Assembly: GCA_947303735.1 (NCBI GenBank) | Contig: CAMYZD010000008.1 | Span: 1-38,790, forward strand | Source: an uncultured Bacteroidales bacterium | Lineage (GTDB): Bacteria; Bacteroidota; Bacteroidia; Bacteroidales; P3 | Direction of reading: 5' to 3' | DNA: 38,790 nucleotides | In this document: positions 1 to 7,070 of the stretch, piece by piece | Position numbering within the stretch: the stretch's first letter is position 1 | Layout: each line of letters begins with the position of its first letter | Program-made: the position numbers and the translations under genes | The notes under the pieces: generated by a model | The model's database searches: none | The model's input: the letters and a program-made list of their open reading frames with translations, nothing else | What the model was told of the DNA's origin: nothing

Positions 1-99
1 TGGGACTGAAGTCTAAAATCTTCAGAAAATTGCGGTTTCTTAAATTGTAAGCCATGCTATTATTGTTTTAAATAATTAATTGTTATCTTCTTCAAATAC

Positions 100-507
100 T
101 TAAATATTTTTGTTCTTATTATAGTAGAGTAAATACACCAACCATGCGATGGCACAGACAGCCAAGCATCCGATCCCAATAATCATCATCTTATCGCCGC
201 CGGGCCAGTGCATAATGATAAAAAGCAACCCTATCAGGGAGGTAGCCACCGAATATCCAGTGAGTGTCATTGCAAACTTCCAAATGGGCGCTCCTATGCG
301 ATGGGTGCCGGGAAACAACCGTCCCAGGAAGAAAGCCACTAACGCCAATGTGCCGAAGCCTACTGTGAGCAGTGCATCGTTGTAATGCACACCTGCCAAC
401 TTCAGCACCAAAGCCACCAGCAGCAGCCCGCCACCCATGATGGACATCTGCAACATAAAGCGTCTAAACTTGGGCGACTCTGCTATATTATCCAGTAGCG
501 AACTCAT
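100..507 (-). CDS. GldL-like four-helix inner-membrane protein
   Basis: 135-residue protein with about four hydrophobic segments (near residues 18-38, 43-63, 76-100 and 108-128) and a short basic tail ending in KNKN. The stretch around residue 99 (IMHWPGGDKMMIIGIG) resembles the HWPGA motif of GldL, the gliding/T9SS motor membrane protein. It is shorter than true GldL and has no cytoplasmic coiled-coil tail, so it is better called a GldL-related membrane protein than GldL. It lies 11 bp downstream of the gene at 519-992, so the two are probably co-transcribed. The motif resemblance is from memory; the helices are read directly. Its function is unknown. Confidence 0.6.
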   Translation of the reverse strand: MSSLLDNIAESPKFRRFMLQMSIMGGGLLLVALVLKLAGVHYNDALLTVGFGTLALVAFFLGRLFPGTHRIGAPIWKFAMTLTGYSVATSLIGLLFIIMHWPGGDKMMIIGIGCLAVCAIAWLVYLLYYNKNKNI

Positions 508-518
508 AATATAGGAGA

Positions 519-992
519 TTATTGTTTTTTATGAAATCTGAAATTGAAACCTATGTTCAAACAGGGAGCCCACACACCCACTCCGTCCACATTCATATAC
601 ATAATACCAGCTCCGAAATCAAAATTCTTATAACTTGGGCCCACTGACAACCTATGGTCAGGGAGAGCGACATCACCCAATAGCAGCAGTCCGAGATGAT
701 AATCGACAAAAGCCGTCCATTTTGAGTCGGAAGCATATGCCCTAGCACCCACCACAAGCTCTGGAATCGCATAACCTTCAGTCAATTCCACTCCTCCACC
801 TAACGCAATCTGAATATTAGGATTAATCTGGTATCCGAACTCACCCAGCACGGCACCATACAGCTCGGGACGGACGAAATAGCCCTGTGCTCTCGAGAAT
901 TCTGTCTCCATAGTTTGAGCATTCATCTTAGAAGGAGCCATCAACAACGACACTTGAACAATTACAAGAACAGCGATTAGATTCTTTTTCAT
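519..992 (-). CDS. Small secreted protein, possibly outer-membrane beta-barrel-like
   Basis: 157 residues. An N-terminal signal peptide (Met-Lys-Lys, hydrophobic core, then SKMNAQ, likely cleaved near residue 26) is followed by alternating hydrophobic/polar strands rich in Gly, Tyr and Phe. The C-terminus (NIGFNFRFHKKQ) looks like a last membrane strand plus a few polar residues. This suggests a small barrel or periplasmic beta protein exported by Sec. No specific family is recognised. It is followed after 11 bp by the GldL-like gene. Upstream lies the composite intergenic repeat (1003-1149), so any promoter lies within or beyond that repeat. Confidence 0.6.
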   Translation of the reverse strand: MKKNLIAVLVIVQVSLLMAPSKMNAQTMETEFSRAQGYFVRPELYGAVLGEFGYQINPNIQIALGGGVELTEGYAIPELVVGARAYASDSKWTAFVDYHLGLLLLGDVALPDHRLSVGPSYKNFDFGAGIMYMNVDGVGVWAPCLNIGFNFRFHKKQ

Positions 993-1002
993 AGAGATTG
1001 AT

Positions 1003-1149
1003 GATTAGTGAGAAGTGATTAGTGATTGGTGAAAAGTGATTGGTGAAAAGTGATTGGACCAATGAATGCGGAAGCCAATTTTTAATTATTAATTTTTAAT
1101 TATTTTTGACGCATTCGTGTCACTGATCACAGTCCACTGGTCACTAAAT
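1003..1149. repeat. Composite intergenic repeat, copy 1
   Basis: Fills the gap between arcC and the small secreted protein. It consists of short tandem units of the type GTGATTAGTGA / GTGATTGGTGAAAA (1003-1057), then the core AATGAATGCGGAAGCCAATT (about 1061-1080), then an A/T block of TTTTTAATTATTAA type (1079-1105), then TGTCACTGATCAC-type units (1118-1145). The same modules recur at 4078-4230, 7016-7067 and three times in 17219-17683. Confidence 0.75.
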
Positions 1150-1156
1150 TAAATCT

Positions 1157-2092
1157 TTAACTCACGATGCGGGTGCCGCAGTTGGGGTTGTCCAGCTGGC
1201 CGGCCTCAGTGATGATGCATTCCTTGCCTCCGTTCTCCACAAACATGATGGCAGCGCGAATCTTCGGAGCCATGCTGCCTTCGGCAAAGTGCCCCTCTTC
1301 GAGCAGTCTCTTCGCCTCGGCCACGGTGATGGTGTCGAGAGCCTGCTCGTTCTCCTTGCGGAAATTGATATACACTTTCGGCACATCGGTGAGGATATAA
1401 AACTCGTCGGCACCGATTTGCACAGCACAGAGGGCGCTGGCCAAATCCTTGTCGATAACCGCCTCGACACCGCGCACATAATCGCTCTCCTCCACCACGG
1501 GAATACCGCCGCCGCCCACAGTCACCACTATATGGCCAGCCTTAGCCAGCTTCTCCACAATCTTAATGTTGTTGATGCGCGTAGGCTTGGGCGAAGCCAC
1601 CACCTTGCGCCAGCCGCGACCCTTGGGGTCTTCTTTATACACGGCACCGGTGGTCTTCATCAGCTCTTCGGCCTGCTCCTTGGTGTAATAAGGACCTACC
1701 GGCTTGGTAGGATTCTGGAACATGGGGTCGAACTTATTCACCGCCACCTGGGTCACCAATGTCACCACATCGCGTTGAATATCGTGACGCGCCATCACAT
1801 TGCGCAACCCCATCTCGATGAGGTAGGCTATCGAGCCCTGGGTCTCAGCCACGCAGAAATCCATCGGCATAGCCTCGATGCCGGCACGCTTGCCCTCCTC
1901 ATGCTGCAACATCACGTTGCCCACCTGCGGGCCATTGCCATGGCCGATAACAATATTATAGTTGCGTTTCAACAAATTGTAAAGCGACTCACAAGTCTGC
2001 TCCACATTCTCTATCTGTTCTTGATAAGTACCCTTTTGGCCGCTGCGCAACAACGCATTGCCACCAAAAGCAACCACTGCCAATTTTCTCAT
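1157..2092 (-). CDS. arcC: Carbamate kinase
   Basis: 311 residues, the usual length for this amino-acid-kinase-fold enzyme. It interconverts carbamoyl phosphate + ADP with ATP + carbamate (plus ammonia and CO2), mostly in the ATP-yielding direction at the end of arginine deiminase or related pathways. Visible family features: the N-terminal glycine loop (VVAFGGNAL, residues 6-14), GHGNGPQVG near 50-58, VTVGGGGIPV near 190-199, a DKDLAS segment near 215-220 and TDVPKVYIN near 236-244. The C-terminus (NCGTRIVS) is complete. It stands alone: no arcA, arcB or carbamoyltransferase lies within the window, so its pathway partner is not visible. A canonical promoter lies upstream at 2155-2186. Confidence 0.95.
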   Translation of the reverse strand: MRKLAVVAFGGNALLRSGQKGTYQEQIENVEQTCESLYNLLKRNYNIVIGHGNGPQVGNVMLQHEEGKRAGIEAMPMDFCVAETQGSIAYLIEMGLRNVMARHDIQRDVVTLVTQVAVNKFDPMFQNPTKPVGPYYTKEQAEELMKTTGAVYKEDPKGRGWRKVVASPKPTRINNIKIVEKLAKAGHIVVTVGGGGIPVVEESDYVRGVEAVIDKDLASALCAVQIGADEFYILTDVPKVYINFRKENEQALDTITVAEAKRLLEEGHFAEGSMAPKIRAAIMFVENGGKECIITEAGQLDNPNCGTRIVS

Positions 2093-2154
2093 ATTTATAA
2101 TATACTATTGGTTTCTAAATAATTAACAAAGCACATCCAAGTGCTAAGGAAATG

Positions 2155-2186
2155 CAAATATACAAAGTTTGAACGACATAGCAAAA
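2155..2186 (-). promoter_or_regulatory. Bacteroidota-type sigma-A promoter of arcC
   Basis: On the minus strand TTTTG (2186-2182) is followed by 19 bases and TATATTTG (2162-2155). This matches the TTTG-N19-TAnnTTTG consensus known for Bacteroides. It lies about 63 bp upstream of the arcC start codon, leaving a leader of roughly 55 bases. It is the best-spaced promoter in the window. Confidence 0.65.
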
Positions 2187-2216
2187 AAAACTTTTCTGGC
2201 TCTCAGGGGAGAAGCA

Positions 2217-2390
2217 TCAAATTTCCAATAGAGAAAATAGATAATCGATGCTCCAGCCAGCCTTGAGACGCTTGGTGACGAGGCTTCCTTTGCCTTTGTC
2301 GCGCCTAAGGATGTTGAGCGAGAATTTCCTCACAAGCGCAAAGTACGATGAACCTGCAAACACTGCCGCCGGGCAAAGTAACATTATTGA
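2217..2390 (-). pseudogene. C-terminal remnant of an ISAs1-like transposase
   Basis: Read on the minus strand from about 2348 to a TGA at 2219-2217, the frame gives SYFALVRKFSLNILRR, a DKGKGS segment, then KRLKAGWSIDYLFSLL. The pattern (F/Y)AL(V/I)R(K/R)..LN(I/L)L(R/K)...K.KRL.AGW...(Y/F)L matches, from memory, the extreme C-terminus of ISAs1-family DDE transposases. Upstream codons stay open to about 2390 but no catalytic domain, start codon or inverted repeats remain. It is a decayed fragment between arcC and the M16 gene, directly next to a copy of the 107-bp repeat. Confidence 0.5.
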
Positions 2391-2414
2391 AAAAAACTAC
2401 AGTGTCTAAAATCT

Positions 2415-2521
2415 TAAGGCCACTTCTATTAATTACATGTAATTAAAGTCTTTAATTCTTATCGAATTCAAAATATGCAGTTTATAGATTCTCCAATTCT
2501 CTAATTCTTGATAAATAGAAA
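2415..2521 (+). repeat. 107-bp interspersed repeat, copy A
   Basis: Nearly identical to 27015-27121 (same strand) and to the reverse complement of 18760-18868. It begins TAAGGCCACTTCTA, contains the perfect 18-bp palindrome TTAATTACATGTAATTAA, and ends TTGATAAATAGAAA. This copy is in a gene-free stretch next to the transposase remnant. No target duplication is evident. Confidence 0.85.
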
Positions 2522-2707
2522 TCTCCTTAAATGTACTGTCGTTCATCAAACTTGCACCCTGACCAGTGAGCATACTGCTTAGAGCAAAGCATTGCTTCAA
2601 CTCTTTACTAAAGATAAATCGTATTTCTGCTCGCTCCGTTAATCGTTTGTTCATTTGATTCTTTAGGAATTTTACCCTTATGTCACAATTATGTGCATTA
2701 ATGTCAT

Positions 2708-2735
2708 CATCTATGTGCAATCTTGCACATAGATG
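2708..2735. repeat. Perfect 28-bp palindrome (13-bp stem, 2-base loop)
   Basis: CATCTATGTGCAA, then TC, then its exact reverse complement TTGCACATAGATG. It lies 49 bp downstream of the stop codon of the M16 gene (read leftwards). No run of T follows on either strand, so it is not a classical intrinsic terminator. It could be an operator or a 3'-end processing/stability hairpin. Between this palindrome and the 107-bp repeat (2522-2707) nothing else recognisable is seen. Confidence 0.6.
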
Positions 2736-2784
2736 CTATTCGGACAAATACCTCTCCTACGCGTTTGTCGGAAGAACCGTTTAT

Positions 2785-4074
2785 TTAGGCGGTGGGACCG
2801 ACAGTGACGGTAAGGAGGTCGGTAAGGTGGGTCTGAGCCAACGTCTGCAATTGTTCGGGGGTAACGGTGGCGATGGCATCGAGGAGGTTGGTGGTGAGTT
2901 GCTCGGTGACTAGGGTCGAAGCCATGTGATTGTAACGCTCCGACACTTCGAACACGCCGTCGATGCTGCGGATGAAGTCGCCGATCATGTAGTTGCGCAC
3001 ACGATCGAGTTCCTCTTCGAACACGGGTTCCTGCTGCAATTGCCGCATTTCTTTAAACACCTCTTCTACGGCCAGCGGCGCCGCCTCGGCGGCCACATCG
3101 GCTATGATAGAGAAGACTATGCTGCCCCGATGAATCTGGGTCATGCTGTAGATGCCGTAGGTGTAGCCCTTCTCTTCACGAATATTGCTCATCAGACGCG
3201 AGCCGAAATAGCCGCCCAGCACGGTGTTGAGCACCATGAATCGGGCATAGTCCGGGCTGTCCCACGGCATAGGCAGCACACGGCCTATGCGAATGGTCGA
3301 CTGAACTTTTTCAAATTGTGAATCGGAAGGGGTTACCTGTGTGTTAGGGCTTACACGGGGGTAAGCCCCTACGGATTGAGAATTTGAAGGGGCAGGAGGT
3401 GGCAGGAGGGGTTCGGGAACTGACTTACGCTTGATAGGCGACAAGTATCGGTCGGCCAATGCCAGCAACTCGTCGTCCACACTGCCGCTCAGCACAAGAT
3501 GGGCATTGGCAAGGTCGTAACGCTGGTGGATAAAGTCGATGACTGAATCGATGTTGAGTGCGTCTACATCGGTGGGCGTGGCGTATACGCCCAAGGGGTG
3601 TTCGGCCCCATACAGCAATTGGTAGTACTTATTTCTGGCCACAAAGGAGGTCTTTTGGAAACCCGTGGCCAACTGCTGGCGACGATGGGCGACGCAGGCG
3701 GAGAACATAGACTCGCTGACCGAAGGGGCCTCGTACATCTCGCGTATGAGTGGGAAAAGGTCATCGGCATAGCGGCGCAAGAAATAGAATGAGTGAGCAC
3801 CCACACACACATCGGTCATACGTTCCACCACAATACCTCTGAAGTCTAAAAACTCTGCCACCTGTTTCTCATCATGCTCTACGGTGGCTTCGCCCACGAG
3901 ACGGTTGGCGACATAGGCGAGGCTCTTGAGCGGCTGGTAGCGGCTACCCGCCTCAAGGGTGATGTCGAGTTTGACTAATCCTAGGGCATTGTTGGGGAAA
4001 TAGCATAGCTCATTGCCATTAGGTAGCATGTGAGTATGCGGAAAAAGAGGTTCGAGCGATGGGGGTTGAAGCAT
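2785..4074 (-). CDS. M16 (pitrilysin-like) peptidase homologue lacking the zinc motif
   Basis: 429 residues, the length of a single M16B subunit (two M16 domains). The N-terminal half should carry HxxEH, but at that place the sequence reads YVANRLVGEAT, so zinc binding is lost. The C-terminal half keeps the paired R/Y element (REEKGYTYGIYS). This matches the non-catalytic partner of two-subunit M16 proteases; the catalytic partner is not within the window. There is no signal peptide, so it is predicted to be cytoplasmic, or exported only with a partner. A Pro-rich linker near residues 223-260 carries an in-frame palindromic element (3313-3386). The start at 4074 follows A/T repeats; no better start is seen. 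Confidence 0.8.
   Translation of the reverse strand: MLQPPSLEPLFPHTHMLPNGNELCYFPNNALGLVKLDITLEAGSRYQPLKSLAYVANRLVGEATVEHDEKQVAEFLDFRGIVVERMTDVCVGAHSFYFLRRYADDLFPLIREMYEAPSVSESMFSACVAHRRQQLATGFQKTSFVARNKYYQLLYGAEHPLGVYATPTDVDALNIDSVIDFIHQRYDLANAHLVLSGSVDDELLALADRYLSPIKRKSVPEPLLPPPAPSNSQSVGAYPRVSPNTQVTPSDSQFEKVQSTIRIGRVLPMPWDSPDYARFMVLNTVLGGYFGSRLMSNIREEKGYTYGIYSMTQIHRGSIVFSIIADVAAEAAPLAVEEVFKEMRQLQQEPVFEEELDRVRNYMIGDFIRSIDGVFEVSERYNHMASTLVTEQLTTNLLDAIATVTPEQLQTLAQTHLTDLLTVTVGPTA
3313..3386. repeat. In-frame palindromic element inside the M16 gene
   Basis: The centre is a 27-bp palindrome at 3345-3371: TAGGGCTTAC, loop ACGGGG, GTAAGCCCCTA. Flanks are AAATTGTGAAT on the left and ATTGAGAATTT on the right. 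The same flanks and palindrome occur at 5070-5130 within the TonB receptor gene, with the palindrome core flipped. In the M16 protein it is read as NSQSVGAYPRVSP followed by SDSQF, in the linker between the two M16 domains. The frame remains open. Confidence 0.8.
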
Positions 4075-4077
4075 GGA

Positions 4078-4230
4078 AATTGAAAATTGAAAATTGAAAA
4101 CGTAACAAATTAAAAATTAAGAATTAAGAATTAAAAATTAAAAATTGGCTACCGCGCTCATTTGTCTATTCACTAATCACTAATCACCAATCACTAATCA
4201 CTAATCACTATTCACTAATCACCAATCACT
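4078..4230. repeat. Composite intergenic repeat, copy 2 (inverted)
   Basis: Occupies the gap between the M16 gene and the TonB receptor gene. Modules in order on the plus strand: (TTGAAAA)n at 4078-4098, an A/T block of AAAAATTAAGAATTAAG type at 4109-4147, the core ATTGGCTACCGCGCTCATTT at 4144-4163, then CACTAATCAC / CACCAATCAC units to 4230. This is the reverse complement of the order seen at 1003-1105 and 17219-17683. Confidence 0.75.
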
Positions 4231-4238
4231 GAAAAAAA

Positions 4239-6770
4239 TCAAAACGTTGCACTGACCTTCAGATTGATTTGACGGGCAGTAAGGTAGTTGGGAACAGGGT
4301 GATAATGATTGGTATAGTCGGCGACCCAGAGGAAGGATACTACATTATGATAGTCGAACAGGTTGAAGACCTCGATACCCACGGCGATGTCGTTGAAGAG
4401 CCGCCCCAGCTTCGACTTGCGTACACGCTCGAAGCGGTTAAGCTGTATCGTGTTGCCCCAGTCCACTCGGAAATAGGGTGGCAGGCGATACTCGACGGTG
4501 CGATTGGTCTGGTAGGGATGAGTGACAGGGGTACCCGTACCATATATCAGGCTCAGGCTCATGCGCCAAAAGGGTATCTCGGGCATATAGTCCTGTAGGA
4601 ATATCTTGAAGTTAAACCGCTGGTCGGTGGGACGGGCCAACCAACCCAGCCCGTCGCCAAAGATATCTTCTTGGGTCTTCATATACGAGATACTGGCCCA
4701 CGAGTCAAGTCCGGGGGTAAACTCACCGTTAATGCGCACTCCCACGCCTGCTGCATAGCCTACTGCCTCCAAGTCGGGATTGTATCGCACCCGCAAGTTG
4801 TCGATGCTGTAAGGGACTAGATGGGTAATATACTTATAATAGATGTCGGCCGTAAGGCAGAAGGGTTTGTTCCACAAACGCAGGTTCCAGTCGACAGCAC
4901 CCGTTGCCTGATAAGAGCACTGGGCAGGCAAATCTGTACGCAAGGTGCCATCCGTCCGGCGCATCTCGCGATACTGGTAAGGCTGCTGGTAGACACCCGC
5001 CGTCAGACGATAAAGAACATCGTAACGGCTCTGAGGTTTGTAGCTGGCCGACAGTCGAGGCGACACGATAAATTGTGAATTGTAGGGGATTACCCCCGTG
5101 TAAGCCCTTATGGTTTTTGAATTTTGAATTTCGAATGTTGAAGACGGGTAGGAGGTGATGTAATATTGCCCTCTCACGCCAGCCGTAAGTTTCACCTCGT
5201 CGTCGTGTCGGGTGAAGAGGCTCACCTCGCGTTGTGCATAGGCCATGCTTCGGAGGTTGGCAATACGATTGTCGGCTCTGCAAGCCAGCTGCAGCACAGG
5301 GTTGAAGACCACTGTGTCGTCCACCCCGGGTTGGTGGTGGTCGGTGGGGAAACTATAGCCTGCGCTGTCCACCCACTTCCATTCCCTCATGCGGTCGCGC
5401 ACCATCTCCACCTGTCCCTTGAGGCCAAATGTCCAGCTGCCCAGCAGGGCATATCGCGACAATTTCAGCTCACTGCTGTAGATACCTCGGTCGAGATAAT
5501 TGCGGGCATGCTCAAGGAAAGTACCCACCCCGCGGTCGAAATGGTTGGTGTCGCCTGCCTGCTCGCCAACGCCTACCTCATATAGCATATATTGGTCCTG
5601 TATATCATACAGCTCCTCCTCGTTGCCCATTTGGGCAGAGGTGGTCCACCTGAGCTGCAAATCATCGTTGGGGTGATAGTTGAGCGTCACGGCTCCCAAC
5701 AGAGTGTTGTACTTGTCCACCTCCCGACCGTCGAAATAGACCCTTAGTTCATACCATTCGGTGAACGCCCCAAAAGAGGTGGTGGCGGCAAAGGGAATCA
5801 GGCTGTAGCGATTGCGTGTCCAGATGGCAATCATCGAAAGATCCAAGCTGTCGTTCACACGATAGCCTAACACCGCCTGCAGGTCGGTATAGTTGCTGGT
5901 GTACTGTCCCTCGGTATCAAGACTGCGAAACAGGTAGCGATTGCTATGTTCTCGGAAGCCTAAGCTGTAGCTGAACCGTTCGCCCACACGACCCTGCGCC
6001 GAGGCACTGCCCCCCAAGAACGAGAGCGACACACGGTGCTTCCGCTCCACGGGGCGATTGTAGATAATATCCAACACCGACGACATCTTGTCGCCAAACG
6101 TAGCGTCGAACCCACCAGGCGAAAACAGCACATGGTCCACCATGTCGGGATTGATAATGCTCACCCCTTCCTGCTGCCCACTTCTTACCAACTGGGGGCG
6201 ATACACCTCCACCCCATTGATATAGACTATATTCTCGTCGAACGAACCGCCCCTCACCGAATATTGCGAAGAGAGCTCATTATTGGACGTCACGCCAGGC
6301 AGCGTCTTCAACAAAGCCTCTACCCCAGCCGTCGGCCCTACGGAATACTCTATTCGTTGGATGTCGATCTTCTCAAAGGCCGACGAGCGTATGCGTTGGT
6401 CGGTCACGTCCACCACATCGAGCTGAGTGGCCGAACGCCGCAAGTCGAAATCCAGCGTACGGCTCTCCCCCTTCTTTAAAGCTAAACGCACCTCCTGGGG
6501 GTCAAACCCCGTACACGACACGCGGACAGTGATGCTATCGGCTCCCCTCACGGCTAGGCGGTAGAAACCTCGACTGTCAGTCACACCTCCATAGGGCGTG
6601 GCGGCACTCACCACCCCCACATTGGCAAACTCAACAGGTCGTCCATCCGACAACACCCGACCCCTCAGCTCTTGCGCCCGCAAAGGCACTATAAGCGCCG
6701 AGAACAGCAGAACCAAAAATATAAAGATACGTTGATATGTGGATACGTTGATATGTTGTGCGGCAGCCAT
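4239..6770 (-). CDS. TonB-dependent outer-membrane receptor with carboxypeptidase-regulatory domain
   Basis: 843 residues from the chosen start. An N-terminal signal peptide (hydrophobic FIFLVLLFSALIVPLRAQ) is followed by a carboxypeptidase-like regulatory beta-sandwich (ELRGRVLSDGRPVEFANV onward), a plug domain (VEALLKTLPGV ... YSVRGGSFDENIVYINGVEV) and a 22-strand-type barrel ending in the canonical C-terminal Phe (LKVSATF). It would import an unidentified ligand using TonB energy. There is no adjacent SusD, so it is not a polysaccharide-locus pair. The frame is open 31 codons further upstream to 6863, but that extension is encoded by intergenic hairpin repeats, so Met at 6770 is preferred. 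A palindromic element is inserted in frame (5070-5130), in what should be a barrel loop. Confidence 0.9.
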   Translation of the reverse strand: MAAAQHINVSTYQRIFIFLVLLFSALIVPLRAQELRGRVLSDGRPVEFANVGVVSAATPYGGVTDSRGFYRLAVRGADSITVRVSCTGFDPQEVRLALKKGESRTLDFDLRRSATQLDVVDVTDQRIRSSAFEKIDIQRIEYSVGPTAGVEALLKTLPGVTSNNELSSQYSVRGGSFDENIVYINGVEVYRPQLVRSGQQEGVSIINPDMVDHVLFSPGGFDATFGDKMSSVLDIIYNRPVERKHRVSLSFLGGSASAQGRVGERFSYSLGFREHSNRYLFRSLDTEGQYTSNYTDLQAVLGYRVNDSLDLSMIAIWTRNRYSLIPFAATTSFGAFTEWYELRVYFDGREVDKYNTLLGAVTLNYHPNDDLQLRWTTSAQMGNEEELYDIQDQYMLYEVGVGEQAGDTNHFDRGVGTFLEHARNYLDRGIYSSELKLSRYALLGSWTFGLKGQVEMVRDRMREWKWVDSAGYSFPTDHHQPGVDDTVVFNPVLQLACRADNRIANLRSMAYAQREVSLFTRHDDEVKLTAGVRGQYYITSYPSSTFEIQNSKTIRAYTGVIPYNSQFIVSPRLSASYKPQSRYDVLYRLTAGVYQQPYQYREMRRTDGTLRTDLPAQCSYQATGAVDWNLRLWNKPFCLTADIYYKYITHLVPYSIDNLRVRYNPDLEAVGYAAGVGVRINGEFTPGLDSWASISYMKTQEDIFGDGLGWLARPTDQRFNFKIFLQDYMPEIPFWRMSLSLIYGTGTPVTHPYQTNRTVEYRLPPYFRVDWGNTIQLNRFERVRKSKLGRLFNDIAVGIEVFNLFDYHNVVSFLWVADYTNHYHPVPNYLTARQINLKVSATF
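5070..5130. repeat. In-frame palindromic element inside the TonB receptor gene
   Basis: Palindrome at 5083-5110: TAGGGGATTAC, loop CCCCGT, GTAAGCCCTTA, flanked by AAATTGTGAAT and a TTTGAATTTTGAATTT-type tract. The flanks are in the same orientation as at 3313-3386, but the core is inverted (loop CCCCGT here, ACGGGG there). It is translated in the same frame as in the M16 gene: NSKTIRAYTGVIPYNSQF. From memory, related receptors run directly from the preceding barrel strand into (F/L)(I/L)SPR, so this is probably an insertion of about 20 residues into a loop. Confidence 0.8.
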
Positions 6771-6880
6771 CCCTGTCCCCTCTTGAGAGGGGTGGCCGTT
6801 AGGCCGGGGTATGTCTACAGAGGGGTGCCACGTAGTGGCGGGGTATGTTCTTTCAATTCTCAATTTTCAATTGTTCATAA
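6724..6880. repeat. Hairpin-type intergenic repeats at the 5' end of the TonB receptor gene
   Basis: Four modules in succession: a repeated GATACGTTGATATG unit (about 6726-6755) that encodes the n-region of the signal peptide; CCCCTCTTGAGAGGGG followed by GGCCGTTAGGCC and GGGGTATG (about 6777-6820); GAGGGGTGCCACGTAGTGGC and GGGGTATG (about 6822-6848); and a TTCAATTCTCAATTTTCAATT tract (6853-6873). The paired GGGGTATG ends and internal small hairpins show a repeated non-coding element. This argues that the open frame upstream of 6770 is not genuine coding sequence. Confidence 0.65.
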
Positions 6881-6920
6881 AAAAATGTAGGGTAGTAACG
6901 ATATATTTGAAAAAAAATTG

Positions 6921-6928
6921 TACTTTTG
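6921..6928 (+). promoter_or_regulatory. Probable -7 box for the MORN-like gene
   Basis: TACTTTTG matches TAnnTTTG and lies 142 bp upstream of the start at 7071. A TTTG at 6906-6909 is too close (11 bases) to be a standard -33 element, so the assignment rests on the -7 box alone. Confidence 0.4.
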
Positions 6929-7015
6929 CAAAATATTTATACCACTTCTGTTGATTAAAAACAAATTAAAAACAATATGTTTCACATAATATTTAAAAGG
7001 CTTTTAAGGTAAAAG

Positions 7016-7067
7016 GGAAATGGAAGCGGCAGACAAATATTAATTTTTAATTCTTAATTTTTAATTT
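7016..7067 (+). repeat. Composite intergenic repeat, copy 3, abutting a start codon
   Basis: GGGAAATGGAAGCGGCAGAC followed by an A/T block (AATATTAATTTTTAATTC, repeated). It is almost identical to 17632-17683. It ends three bases before the ATG at 7071, so the repeat forms the immediate 5' leader of the downstream gene. Confidence 0.75.
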
Positions 7068-7070
7068 AAA

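Noticed and set aside
1289-2122. Long plus-strand open frame opposite arcC, and similar long frames opposite other genes (for example 15739-16290, 17732-18472, 21880-22842).
   Set aside because: They are antisense shadows of well-supported genes; their translations lack family features.
2433-2720. Open frame of 95 codons on the minus strand between arcC and the M16 gene.
   Set aside because: About a third of it is the 107-bp repeat and its start lies in the 2708-2735 palindrome; the other repeat copies contain a stop in the equivalent frame. No family is recognised, so it is treated as non-coding.
6771-6863. 31-codon N-terminal extension of the TonB receptor.
   Set aside because: It is encoded by hairpin-type intergenic repeats and would place a long polar stretch before the signal peptide.
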